From NCBI GenBank assembly GCA_002946415.1, contig NJPS01000022.1, positions 248,001-312,000 on the forward strand: a stretch of DNA of 64,000 nt, given 5' to 3'. Below are positions 44,932 to 55,312 of this stretch, in pieces (the first letter of the stretch is position 1; each line of letters opens with the position of its first letter). Position numbers and translations under genes: made by a program. The notes below the pieces were generated by a model. It was not told the origin of the DNA, did no database searches, and was given only the letters and a program-made list of their open reading frames with translations. This stretch comes from Rutstroemia sp. NJR-2017a BVV2 (taxonomy: Eukaryota > Ascomycota > Leotiomycetes > Helotiales > Rutstroemiaceae).

Positions 44932-47550
44932 ATGGCAATCAAGGCATTGCCAGAATCGACAGTTCATCTCTTGGGTGCTTCTCAGGTTCTTACGACTCCT
45001 ACTTCTCTCATCAAAGAGCTTATTGACAATGCCATTGATGCTAAAGCCACAAGCATTGATATTCTCATTTCTCAAAACACCATTGATAAAATAGAAGTTC
45101 GAGATAACGGACATGGAATTCAAGCGGAAGATCTTAATTTGTTGGGCAAACGTGGTCATACGAGCAAACTAGGATCTTATGAAGAGCTCCGTACCATTGG
45201 TGGTGAAAGTTTGGGTTTTCGCGGAGAGGCCCTGGCGAGTTGTTGCCAACTTGGCAATGTTTCGGTGACCACTAGAATGAACGATCAACCTGTTGGCACG
45301 TGTGTCAAGTTAAAGTCTACTGGCGGCATCGAGACTCAATCTCGGACCTCTCATCCGTTCGGAACAACGGTATGTGTGACGAATTTCATCGCCAAGTTGC
45401 CTGTAAGGAAGCAGAATGCCCTGAAAGAGGCGCCCAAAACATTAACAAAAATCCAAGAACTCGTTAAAGCGTATGCTTTGGCCCGAATCAGCGTCAAATT
45501 CAGTCTCAAGATCGTGAAAGGTTCCAAAGGTGCCTGGTCTTACGCGCCTCGCCGGCAGGGGACGATCAAAGATTCTGTGTCCTTGGTTCTCGGGAGAGAT
45601 GCCGCTCTACAGTGCGTAGAGATATCGAAGTTGTTCCCCGGTTCATCCTCCGACAAAAGTCTGCCTCCAGCAGAAATGGAGACGGCTGTCCAAGATGGTA
45701 TTGGCACACCTGCCTTGCTGACAAACAGTTCCAGCTTCTGTTTGGAGGCTTTCTTGCCGCGGCGCGATGCGGACCTAGGGAAGCTTGGTCATGGACAATA
45801 TTTATCCATCGATAACAGACCGGTGTCGCATGACAAAGGTTCCATGAAGAAAATCGTTACAGCTTTCAAGAAGTATTTGAAGAACGCTTTAACCGACCCT
45901 GCTTCTGAGAAATACAAAAATCCCTTCATACGCTTGAATATTCTTTGTCCGAAAGCCAGCTACGATCCGAATGTTGAGCCAGCGAAAGATGATGTGCTTT
46001 TTGAAGATGAGTCGCTCATTTTGGATGCTGTGGAGAAGATGTTCCGAGAATTTTACGGTGGCTGTGACTTTATCTCCGCAGCAGGACACAAACACACCCG
46101 GCAGAAAACGAACGGATTTGACATCCTTCTGGCTCGAAAGCCCGAAGTTATAAACTCTACGCTCGAATCTCCAATCTCACTAGCATCCAAAGGGACAAAT
46201 CCATTGGCAAATTCCGACAGCACTTTAGATCGTCAAACGTCCGATACCGATGGGCGCATTGTGAATGAAAGCCCACCGAATTCTCGTAGCAATGAACATT
46301 TGGAAGAACAGACAGATAAGCAGAGAAGAAGATGGGACTTCGACATGTCCAGTGATCATATCGAATACACAAATGACTACCGACAGCCAACACAAGTCTT
46401 CGGGAAGCGCGGGGATGGCGAGCGTCAAAGCTCTAATAGCAGGCCTGGGTCTAGCTCTTCAGCGCATCTGAATCCATGGACAATTGCCAAAATGACTGCT
46501 TCTCTTGCAGATGGTGGAGGTGGGAGTGTCAATACCAGCGCAAGTTCGAATCAGCCAGGTATACATGACCAAACAATGCGTCCTCAAGACTCTCCACCGC
46601 CCAGTATTGGAAATTCCAGTGCCGGTACAGAGGCTGTGCAAAGACCGCTAGGCCGTGACTTTGTTACAGCTAGGAGCTTTGCAGAAGAATCAATGGTGTC
46701 GCCCCCAAATACCGTACCGCTAGCTCTACAACAATCAAAACAATCGAGAGTTCGACCGGTCAGTAGACCCTTCAAGCCTCCTAGCTTCCAGCTTGACAGA
46801 TTGCACCAAACACAACTAGCACAACAGTATCAGCCTTTCCAAGTCCATAGAGAACCAGTACAGGTCTCACCTCCACCGGTTTCTCCAGAAGCAGGACAAC
46901 CCAATTCCGAACTTGATTGGGCCATGGACTTCGAGAATAGGAAAGAGGCGGCGACTCGCCAGCGACGAGATGAGCTTCGAGCTGCGAAAGAAAAGCCCAT
47001 CCAGCCACCTATGAGCCAATCTGTCGAGAAACCGTCTCCTCATAAAAATCGCTATCTTGCGGCTTTGGCTAGTCTCGGCACTCCGCAAAGCATTCAGATT
47101 GAGGAGCACCCTAAATCTGACGCAGAGAGTTTTAAGACAACACTCCCGGACAGCGACCCTCGAGGGTACTTGATGAACAGGCAAAAGTCTTTCTCCACTT
47201 TATCAAGCATTACGAAAGAGCCTCGAAAGTTGAAGCGTGCTCAGACGATTCGTCTCCCATTCGAGGCAATCCCGGAAGAACTGCAGCTGCACTCACTGGT
47301 TAAAATAATCCGGACGGGCGGTGAAGATGTGAAAAAGTTAATGTTGGAGACTACAAAGCAAGATATGTATGTCCGTCGCGGAAATACTGTGCCTGGTCTC
47401 GAGATGGATGCGGCAGATGAAGCTGTGGTGGGTCAGAAATTATACCGCGTGGTAAAGAGCTGGATGAGCTCTAGTATATCAGGAGATTGTGATGTGGAAT
47501 TTATATTTGGCAATCTAGGAATAATGAGCGGTACTGAAGATACGGACTAA
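44932..47550 (+). CDS. MLH2: MutL-family mismatch repair protein, MLH2/PMS1-like
   Basis: A single frame; start at the ATG at 44932 (MAIKALPESTVHLLG), 872 residues. The GHKL ATPase motifs are complete: ELIDNAIDAKAT (catalytic E29, Mg-binding N33), RDNGHGI (about 57-63), SLGFRGEAL (about 93-101) and the PFGTTV loop. The transducer domain follows (QNALKEAP...KIQELVKAYAL). Residues about 390-770 are a disordered Ser/Pro/Gln linker. The C-terminal domain is short, ending VEFIFGNLGIMSGTEDTD, and lacks the DQHA endonuclease motif of Pms1/Mlh3. This fits MLH2, the accessory partner of Mlh1 that helps repair small insertions or deletions and limits gene conversion. Yeast PMS1 begins differently, so MLH2 is preferred. 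Confidence 0.82.
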   Translation: MAIKALPESTVHLLGASQVLTTPTSLIKELIDNAIDAKATSIDILISQNTIDKIEVRDNGHGIQAEDLNLLGKRGHTSKLGSYEELRTIGGESLGFRGEALASCCQLGNVSVTTRMNDQPVGTCVKLKSTGGIETQSRTSHPFGTTVCVTNFIAKLPVRKQNALKEAPKTLTKIQELVKAYALARISVKFSLKIVKGSKGAWSYAPRRQGTIKDSVSLVLGRDAALQCVEISKLFPGSSSDKSLPPAEMETAVQDGIGTPALLTNSSSFCLEAFLPRRDADLGKLGHGQYLSIDNRPVSHDKGSMKKIVTAFKKYLKNALTDPASEKYKNPFIRLNILCPKASYDPNVEPAKDDVLFEDESLILDAVEKMFREFYGGCDFISAAGHKHTRQKTNGFDILLARKPEVINSTLESPISLASKGTNPLANSDSTLDRQTSDTDGRIVNESPPNSRSNEHLEEQTDKQRRRWDFDMSSDHIEYTNDYRQPTQVFGKRGDGERQSSNSRPGSSSSAHLNPWTIAKMTASLADGGGGSVNTSASSNQPGIHDQTMRPQDSPPPSIGNSSAGTEAVQRPLGRDFVTARSFAEESMVSPPNTVPLALQQSKQSRVRPVSRPFKPPSFQLDRLHQTQLAQQYQPFQVHREPVQVSPPPVSPEAGQPNSELDWAMDFENRKEAATRQRRDELRAAKEKPIQPPMSQSVEKPSPHKNRYLAALASLGTPQSIQIEEHPKSDAESFKTTLPDSDPRGYLMNRQKSFSTLSSITKEPRKLKRAQTIRLPFEAIPEELQLHSLVKIIRTGGEDVKKLMLETTKQDMYVRRGNTVPGLEMDAADEAVVGQKLYRVVKSWMSSSISGDCDVEFIFGNLGIMSGTEDTD

Positions 47551-47754
47551 ACAGGAAAGGGATCCTTGCATATTGCTCATCTGTGGCTTTTTTTTGCTAG
47601 ATCTCAGATACCCATTTGCTTTCACACGGAGTGGATTTATTGTTTAATATGCTTGTTTCAATGCTGATGGGGTGAAGGCTATTCTAGATACACTCTATAA
47701 TGTAAAATATATCTACAACGCAGTCCACATGTGATCTAAATGCATACATTAAAC

Positions 47755-49102
47755 CTACTGTTCGGCCACCAATGCTTTGAAACCCTTAAGAAAATCCTCC
47801 TTCAGGTCCTCCCACCCCTCAATCCCAATACTAACCCGCAATAACTTCCTATCCACCGTATCATCGGACATCGTCCTCCACTCAATCAGACTCTCCACAC
47901 CCCCTAAACTAGTCGCATGGTGGAACAATTCCAGTTTACTCGGTAGTCTCCTCGCGAACTTCTCCTCCTTCATCGTTAGCGCAAAAACAGGCCCAAATCC
48001 ATTCGGCATCTGCTTCGTCAACCACCCGTCTTTGATATCCTCTTCTTGCAAACTCGCATGCTCAATCTTCAGCACCGTCTTCCGAACTGCCTCGGTGTCC
48101 TCCGCATCGGATTTCAACGCTTCCGCTAACCATCCGACAATCTTCCCCGTCGCGAGCGACTGCTGCTTGACTCTGATTTCCAGAGTTCGGATACTGCGGA
48201 TCCCGAGCCATCCCTCCATCGACCCCATCACACTACCCAAGTGCAAGCGCTCGTCCGTCAAGCCCTTGAACCACCCTTCCTCCACCCGTTTTGGGTTCAC
48301 GGCAAGGATCCCACACAACATGTCGGAATGCCCACCGATATATTTTGTGCCCGAATGCATCACCACATCCGCACCCCACAGGAACGGGTCTTGCAGAGGG
48401 GGCGGACCAAAAGTCGAATCGACAGTTAAATACGCACCGCGCGAATGGGCCTTTTCCGCAAAAGCAGCAAGGTCGTACGCGGTTCCGTAAGGATTCAGCG
48501 GCGTCTCGATGTGAATGATATCACCTCGTTGAATATCTTCAGCAGCGCAATCTAAGGGTAGCTTTTGGAGTCCAGTGAGCTTCTGGTGGATTTCAATGAC
48601 CCCGTGACAGCCATGATAACCGCCGCCAATGGAGATGCGTTTGGGGTTTAGGTAGACGAGGAGCGCATGGAAGGCGGAGAGACCGGATGAGTAGGTTAGA
48701 GAGGGGCCGTGAAGAATGCTGCTTAGGATTGCTTCAAGACGGGTGGTGTTGGGAGTGGTGTGTCGGGAGTAGATGTGACTGTCGGAAGGGACGCTGTACT
48801 AGAGGAGGGGTTAGTTCGATAGCCATGCCCCACCGGATATTTTTGCTGCTTTGGGAAGGTGGGGTAGATTTGTCGAGAAAGTGACTTACGTCGTGCTCGT
48901 CGGCGGGAACGAGAGCGTCAGGATTATTGCTGTACCGGAACGTGGTTGAAACGTGAAGGGGAGGAGCGACATCTTGACCTTTGTTTAGGAAGTCATCTGC
49001 GTGAATCGTTTGTGATGAAAGGGATAGTGAAGACAGTCTTTCAGATGGGGTATGATCTTTCAGATCTTCCTTGCCGTTGACATTGGGCTGCGAAGTTGCC
49101 AT
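47755..49102 (-). CDS. Cys/Met metabolism PLP-dependent enzyme (cystathionine gamma-synthase/lyase type)
   Basis: Exons 49102..48890 and 48798..47755 join in phase 0 (GTAAGT donor, CTAG acceptor), 418 residues. The N-terminal motif QTIHADDFLNKGQDVAPPLH, then STTFRY, is typical of the family. SSGLSAFHALL forms the phosphate-binding region, TVDSTFGPPPLQDP carries the Asp that binds the pyridine nitrogen, and MHSGTKYIGGHSD carries the PLP lysine. SLGGVESLIEWRTMS is the C-terminal substrate-binding segment. Family members carry out trans-sulfuration between cysteine and homocysteine. I cannot separate cystathionine gamma-synthase, beta-lyase and gamma-lyase from sequence reading alone. The segment YHGCHGVIEIHQKL shows the fungal branch. 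There is no targeting peptide. Confidence 0.88.
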
Positions 49103-49605
49103 TTTGTTTACCTGAAGGTACGAAGCTAGAGAAGAGTTGGAGATGCTGTGATAGTCAATTTAATGATGAAAGATATTCCCCATCACTAGTGCTTGATGGC
49201 AGTATTATGTAAAGATTTGTCTCCGCAACCGGGAGGGGTGTTATTCACTCGAGCAACAATTAAACTCTATATTAAAAGATGTCATTCGTGCGTTCTAAGG
49301 CGCTATAGTCCGCAGAGTCATAAATTACCCCAAGGCACCTTCAAGTGAACCATACTTCGTGCTTAGAAATGCTGAACAACTTATGGACAATGAGGATAAT
49401 GTGGATCAACGTAGATTAGTGGTTTCCTAGTTCACCGATCTCGCTTCAGCACCATGCACCCCTTTTCTTCATCGATATCAATTCACCACTGAGCCGAGAA
49501 AATGTGTGAAGAGAACATCATGGATGAATTATTGTTTTAAGAATAGCATTTACGCAAGTAATGCTAGCTATGAAACCGTCTCAAAATAAGGAGTTCCCTG
49601 GCTAC
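49103..49605. other. Intergenic: PLP-enzyme promoter
   Basis: Holds the promoter of the PLP enzyme and the 3' flank of the kinase-like gene. No feature recognised. Confidence 0.4.
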
Positions 49606-50400
49606 TTATTCACCCGTTGGACTTGTACTATGTTGAAATCTTTCTGTCAACATCTCCATTTCCTTTTCCATCTCATCTGGATCCTCTGACCGTTCAGCGG
49701 TTTCGAAACCCATGATTACAGCCCTCCCCTGCGATATCAAGAACTTATTCTTGTCGAGAGAGCCATGCACTATACCCAAGTCATGTAGACGTCTAAGTGT
49801 GTCCTGGCAGAGATGTAGATCGGACAGCGTAGCTCGTCGGCCCTTGACATTCTCAATCAACAATCCAGTCACACGTCCATTCTCTGTTATGTAACCAAGA
49901 AATTTAGGAGCAGGAATATCATGACCATGCAGCCAAGAGTATGCTTGAATCTCAGCGATATAGTCTGTTTCCCAGTAAAAGTTGGCAAATTTTGCAATCA
50001 CAGGCCGATCGAAACCTGCAGATGCTACCAAGCATACGTTTGGTTTCAATGTTCGAATGAATTTGAGGGAATGGTATTCCACGGTCGTTGGTTGTTCAGG
50101 GAAATAGGGGAAATTGATTGTTGGAAGAGAAGCTTGGAAAGCCTCAACAACGGTTGGAGATCCAGCTTGCAAAGATATCCGCGCTACGTTCCATGGTTGT
50201 GTCTCTTCCTCCTCCGGCAATCGCGGTAGTTTCTTCTGCAGAACTGAAGTCAAGCAAAGCTCTTTCGTAGAATAAGTCCCGGGGTCAATCGTGATATATT
50301 TAAAATGTTTCCCATCCAGTAGAATTCGAAAGAAGCTAGGCTCAATGTTCGCAATGTCTGTATCCTGATTCAGTATTTCGACCCTTTTTTGTTGAAACAT
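49606..50400 (-). CDS. Kinase-fold protein lacking both catalytic Asp (pseudokinase)
   Basis: A single frame of 264 residues. The N-terminal half is beta-rich without a motif. The kinase-like part begins near residue 125: RPVIAKFANF (the ATP-binding Lys seems kept), ETDYIAEIQAYSWLHGHDIP (the helix-C Glu seems kept), then GLLIENVKGRRATL for the hinge. The usual fungal form of the catalytic loop is HGDLNKYNF; here it is HGSLDKNKFLI, with Ser in the Asp position. The metal-binding motif, usually IDFE, reads IMGFETAE with Gly in place of Asp. It therefore looks catalytically dead. The frame is intact and its codons show no decay, so it is probably expressed. The protein ends with a Glu-rich tail (DPDEMEKEMEMLTER). 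Role unknown; a binding or scaffold role is inference. Confidence 0.7.
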   Translation of the reverse strand: MFQQKRVEILNQDTDIANIEPSFFRILLDGKHFKYITIDPGTYSTKELCLTSVLQKKLPRLPEEEETQPWNVARISLQAGSPTVVEAFQASLPTINFPYFPEQPTTVEYHSLKFIRTLKPNVCLVASAGFDRPVIAKFANFYWETDYIAEIQAYSWLHGHDIPAPKFLGYITENGRVTGLLIENVKGRRATLSDLHLCQDTLRRLHDLGIVHGSLDKNKFLISQGRAVIMGFETAERSEDPDEMEKEMEMLTERFQHSTSPTGE

Positions 50401-51459
50401 CCTAGACTTTGTGTAAAAATATGGACTTAACCTTGCATCTAAGTTACCCTACTCTAATTCCCAGTAGACGGGGATCTGGCATCCTCTTAAAGCAAGTGAA
50501 TTCACGTCACTTCCAACTCTAGGTGTTAAATTGGCTCTGGGAGCATTACCAACACTTACCTCGCCACAAAGTAGAATATTACGATATGTTGGGGCTTTAG
50601 AGGCTGCTGCGGGAAGGTCAGAGAAGTTCTCGAAAATGTTTCAATGACGAGAAGGATTCAGTTGCTTGACGTCCGGACGAATTTTGGCCTACAGTATGGA
50701 AAAGGCGCTAGTGTAACTTCGTCTATGAAATGGCTTTGTAAGCACAAAAGCTACCAATGAACCGTAACTTCCTTTCAAAACCAAACATGGCCTTCATTAT
50801 CGGGATGCATTGCGAACTGTGGCAAGAACAATTGAAATGCGGCATTCGTTTCAGGTTGTGTTGGTTGAGAAGTCTATTTCAGAACACACGCACCTATGTC
50901 GCAGCCCGGTCCGACCAAGGTCGACGACCTTTCTGCAAGGCTACGAAGAACCATAATCGCGCGGTTACGGCACTTACTGGATTGTTTTCAACCCGCATTA
51001 TTCTCGCTGGTAACGTGGGCTGATAACATTTGCACTCAGCCTGGCCTTATCTATGCACACAGGAACAGCCCGTTTGGCTTCGGACCTGGTCGAATCGGTC
51101 GTTGGGAGTACAGCTTAACGAAAACACCCAATGTCGAACAACCAACACGGCTGTTGCATTGGTCGACTATGAGTAACCTGCTCCCTCAGTACGATCAGCA
51201 GGTGCAGAGAATGGCTATGCGATATTCTTCCCCACAACGTCTGGACGGATGGATTTGCCGTTTCGAAAGACCCATTCCAAAGGTCAAGTGAGCAAACTGC
51301 GCCATAGTACAAGTTGTACATTAACTCCTTCATTCTCAATATGAAGTTCGTCCTAGTGTCAGAACTTCTTTTGCAGTCACACTCTCATAGCTTTCTCTGC
51401 AAATTCATCTTTTGGTCATTAAAGTGTCAACTCTACAAGCATACATTCATTCTTGCACA
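50401..51459. other. Intergenic between divergent genes
   Basis: Contains the promoters of the kinase-like gene (minus) and the Arg/Ser-rich gene (plus). A 131-codon plus-strand frame at 50896..51291 (MSQPGPTKVDDLSARLRR...) has an ATG but no recognised domain; it is left as an unproven candidate. Confidence 0.35.
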
Positions 51460-52542
51460 ATGACTTCCAACGCTGCAGATGCTTCAAAGGTCGACCCACC
51501 TAGACTCCATCATATAGACACGTCATCTACTGGAGGCACCTCAGGTCCATTCTGGGACTCCTCTGGACGTTGCTTCTGGTTGATGGGTGGTCGTCAAGTA
51601 TACACTCATCCCGAAAACTTCAGTGGAAGTTCTGCTTGCGCAACCATTGCATCTGCCAACCCAGACTCCGCATACCCATCAGGATGGTCCAGTGGTCAAC
51701 GCACACGTTCTCTATCCGGCTCCGACAGAACACCTGAATCGGTTGCACATGAAGACAAGCGTATGAGGCCCGACTATATCAAATCAGCCAACACCAAAGG
51801 TCCAGAAATGACCGAAAATCAGCGCAGATCCCCTCAAATAGACTATGCCAATCTCCCACCACCACCACCTTTCCCACCCCAACGATCTCAATCCGTTCGA
51901 TTCTCTCCCAACTTCTCTCTACCCAGCAATAGTTCTCCCAACCACCGTAACTCCACTCCTCCCCAACTCAACAACAATCAATCCTCCTTCCCCCAACGAT
52001 CCCAATCCGTCCGCTTCACAGACGACCGCTCCACCCGCTCTAGCGGCCCCTCCCCCTCTCCCAACATCCACCGTTCCTCCCTCCCAACCCGCACCTACCA
52101 GCCGCCCACCTTCTCCCCCTCCCCAACCCGCGCCTCCTCCTCATCCCGCACCTACCAACCCCCCACCACCCTCCGCGACCCCGAGCACGAAGAAGAAGAC
52201 TCCTCTCCCTCCTCCTCGCACTACTCTTCCAAATACCACTCCCGTTCCCGCTCCCCCGCCCGCCATCTCTCGCGTCAAGAATCCCGCCGCCAACGTCTAC
52301 ACAACCGTCGTCTCGACTATGATTCCGACAACCTGAGCGACGAAGAAAACGGCAAGTCGCGCGAGAAGCGTCTCCGCTCAAGAAGCAGAAGCGAGCCCGG
52401 CGAGAAGAGACTGCCGAGCGAGCAGAAGAAACATGAAAAGACGTTAAAGGGAATCGGAGAGGTGGGCAGGGGTGAGATGGGTCGGGCAAGCTTTTTGGCG
52501 GTGTTGCCTTTTGTGTGTTTTTTGGCGAGGCTTGCTGCTTGA
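51460..52542 (+). CDS. Arg/Ser-rich, Pro-rich disordered protein
   Basis: The ATG at 51460 (MTSNAADASKVDPPRL) is preferred to the open frame upstream because nothing before it looks conserved; 360 residues. Nearly the whole chain is disordered. An early GGTSGPFWDSSGRCFWLMGG segment is the most ordered part. Two near-identical motifs, PPQRSQSVRFSPN and FPQRSQSVRFTDD, lie about 40 residues apart, and TYQPPTFSPSPTRASSSSRT repeats TYQPP twice. Residues about 270-340 are Arg/Ser/Glu-rich (SRSRSPARHLSRQESRRQR). The last residues are hydrophobic (FLAVLPFVCFLARLAA). No family recognised. RS dipeptides would suit a splicing- or RNA-related role, but this is inference. Strong C-rich codon use in the middle gives long open frames on other frames. 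Confidence 0.65.
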   Translation: MTSNAADASKVDPPRLHHIDTSSTGGTSGPFWDSSGRCFWLMGGRQVYTHPENFSGSSACATIASANPDSAYPSGWSSGQRTRSLSGSDRTPESVAHEDKRMRPDYIKSANTKGPEMTENQRRSPQIDYANLPPPPPFPPQRSQSVRFSPNFSLPSNSSPNHRNSTPPQLNNNQSSFPQRSQSVRFTDDRSTRSSGPSPSPNIHRSSLPTRTYQPPTFSPSPTRASSSSRTYQPPTTLRDPEHEEEDSSPSSSHYSSKYHSRSRSPARHLSRQESRRQRLHNRRLDYDSDNLSDEENGKSREKRLRSRSRSEPGEKRLPSEQKKHEKTLKGIGEVGRGEMGRASFLAVLPFVCFLARLAA

Positions 52543-53244
52543 GTTTCTGAGGAGGTGGGGCGTTTATACATATTTCTGCAGCCTTTTCTTTCTTCTTGGG
52601 CTGGAGGGTTAATGGGTTGGTTTTGAGTTGGCGTCAATGGAGTTACATATACATTCGTTCAAGGTATATATAATCAGCTCGCTGGTGCAGGCGTTCATCA
52701 TCGGGGCTGGAGTCCGGATGGTTGAGGGACAAAAAAGGAAATACAAGATAGCTGCGGTGCAGCGTTCATTCATTCGATTCGGGGTATGGAGATGAAAATT
52801 GGAATAGGAACCCAAGGGATAACGAACTTATTAACGTTAACAATCCAAATTGAATCATTTATTGCCGAGTATAATTCATACATTCAAGAATCCACTTCGT
52901 GATAGGCCGTTCATGGCATGATTTCTAACATGTTGAGTCTAAGTCTTTCTATCATAGCGTTATATAGACAACCAGTCGTCCACCCACACCGTTTCCCTGA
53001 GTCCTTTCCCGTCCATGGCATGCAGCATTCCGCTTCGATACCACCCGAAACATCGTCCTGCAATGCAATTCTCATAAGCATATCTTTCTTACCAATACAC
53101 CCCAAACGCCAAGTTCATACAAACACTTATGTATCCAGATAGCCATACACATCCGTATCGTATCGTAGCAAAAAGTCCCCTTTTTCCAGTATCAAAAGCC
53201 GCCCGTCTCGTCTATTCCCACCTCTATATCCTCCGCTCTTCCCT
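52543..53244. other. Intergenic between convergent genes
   Basis: 3' flanks of the Arg/Ser-rich gene (plus) and the Tvp38-type gene (minus). No other feature seen. Confidence 0.4.
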
Positions 53245-54597
53245 CTACCTCCTCCCCGCTGACACCGCATCCGCATCCCCACTCGCAAAAACATCGTTGT
53301 CATCATCATCCCCAAAGTCATCCCTATACTCCCCAAGCTGCGCAGCATTATCATGTCCCCACAAGGAAATATCATCATCGTTCATCAGCGCCGCAGAATC
53401 CGTCTCCCCGAAATCTCCATCCGTGTATTCTCCTCTCCTCGCCGCAATATCCCCACCCAAACCGACTTCCGCTCGTCCTGATTCCAGCTCGGCAATTTCA
53501 AGCTCCTTGGCGCGCGCCATCGTCCGCTGGTAGATGATGTAGCCCACGCTTGCGCCGAGTATGCCGCCAAATATTATGCTCGCGTAGTTGATGAGTTTGG
53601 TGGAGGTGTCCATTTCCTCGTCGCTCGCGAGAGAGCCTAAGCGGCTGCCGATGAAAACGTGGATGAAGAGTTTGGGGGAGACGATAGCGGTCGCGAGGGC
53701 GTACATAAGCGGGTGGACGGTGGGGAAGGTTGCAACGGCGGCGTTGGAGAGGGAGTAGGGAAGTGGGCAAAGTCGGATCATGCAGAGGATTTTCACCCCG
53801 TCGTGTTTGAGTGTGAGGGCGAGCGCTTCGAATCTTTTATCCTTCCCTACAAGGCGGTGGACGTAGCTCGAGAGGATGGTTCGTGAGGCGAGGAATGAGC
53901 AGAGTGAACCTGCTACTGTTGCGCTTGCTACGATGGCCCACCCTTTAGGGACCCCATATACGAAGCCTGCGATTGTGATTGTAGACGAGTAGCCTATTAG
54001 AGGTGGAAAGGCTGCTATGAAACATATTGCCCATAATATCATCCACCCGCCCGGTGTATCTCGCCTTTTTAAGTGTTAGTTAATTGCATGCCATAAGAAA
54101 CTTGCCGGAGAGGAGCATCAGAGGAACATTAGAAACCCCGCAGAGGCTGTATCAAAGATCCGAGGGAGCTGTAAATGTGTGAAAGTGTTTGGAGCACCGA
54201 AAGTGTAAAATACAGAAGAAAGCCGCTTGACTAACCATTTTGCCGCGAAAGGTGCCAGACTGCTAAAGATTTGATGCTGATATACTAAAAATAGCACTAT
54301 CAAGACGATATTGAGAACGAGAGCTACCGCCGCAAGACATTTCTGCAGCAGCGATAACCGCTGCCATGTTGCGATGGCCTTTCTTTGTAATTTGTCGGCT
54401 TTGCGGATGAGTTGATCTCGTAGAGAGGATGTTGGTTGATGATTCGAATATGGAGACACAGTGGTTCCTCTTCTTACTCCCGATGATATACGTCTTGACC
54501 AAGGAGGTCTCTCTGCGTGTCGTTCGGGGGAAGGAGATGGCACCGGACTTATAGGGAGGGCTAAAGCTTTCGCGGTCGAGCTGTAATCGGCCGGCAT
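53245..54597 (-). CDS. TVP38: Tvp38/TMEM64-family membrane protein (VTT/SNARE-associated domain)
   Basis: Exons 54597..54236 and 54064..53245 join in phase 2 across a 171-base intron (GTTAGT donor, CTAACACTT branch, AAAAG acceptor); the joint reads [15 protein letters not shown], matching the family's RDLRGGW style. Product 393 residues. The N-terminus is polar. The first membrane segment is [20 protein letters not shown]. The VTT domain (about 125-310) has [40 protein letters not shown] and [20 protein letters not shown]. The C-terminal helix is [19 protein letters not shown]. The end is acidic and cytosolic ([16 protein letters not shown]). Yeast Tvp38 is a late-Golgi vesicle protein. VTT proteins may act as lipid scramblases or transporters. 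Confidence 0.9.
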
Positions 54598-55281
54598 GAT
54601 GGCGGACTCGCAGATGGTTTGTTAGATGGCGATGGCGATCCGCAGATGCTGTTGTTGGACGAGGAGATGAGATATGGATGAGGAATGTATGTTCACAAGT
54701 GCATTGAACAGTATTGGACAGTATCGACAAATGGTGGTAAGAGTAAACAGGTGTAAACGGTGGTGAGTGTATCCAGGAACCACCTTACTGGTATCTACGC
54801 TGATGCGCTTTGTGAAACGGGAAGGATGTTCACTAGTGAAGGCGCAGCTTCAATGCACACTTGTTACATAAGGAAAGGCAGGAATGGGAGGAAATGGAGA
54901 CATGAACACAATCCGTTGATTAGTTGATTCTTCTACTTGAGTATGAGGTGCGTTTGCAAGATTGGATACATTTGAGAAAGTAAGTTTACTCTGCGATTTG
55001 ATTCATTCTCATCTCTTCTGAGTGAGCTTTTATCGTGAGTACTTAGAACGCCGCATTTGCTTCTACGTCACTATTGGCGCATCCAGGTACGTAACGCAGA
55101 ACCCCGAAAATAAAGATCGGCTCACTCCGGCTTCGTACCATTTTCCACAGGGCCACCGGTGGGCAATGTATTGAGCGAACGGCCGTGACGGCTCCCTACT
55201 TTGTACTGTCGAGGTATCGGCATCTCGATCGGATTGGTCGCCGCGATGCTGAGACCTGGAACAAGTAACAAGTCGAGGCCA

Positions 55282-55312
55282 GTAAGTACTTCGCAAGTAC
55301 TTCGTAAGTATA
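55282..55312. repeat. AAGTACTTCG tandem repeat
   Basis: GTAAGTACTTCGCAAGTACTT runs into CGTAAGTATAC: two full and one partial copy of a unit that contains the palindrome AAGTACTT. Confidence 0.7.

Noticed and set aside
50896..51291. 131-codon plus-strand frame upstream of the Arg/Ser-rich gene
   Set aside because: It has an ATG but no domain and lies in the shared promoter region; kept only as a note.
51845..52336. Pro-rich 163-codon frame inside the Arg/Ser-rich gene
   Set aside because: Shifted reading of a C-rich coding region.
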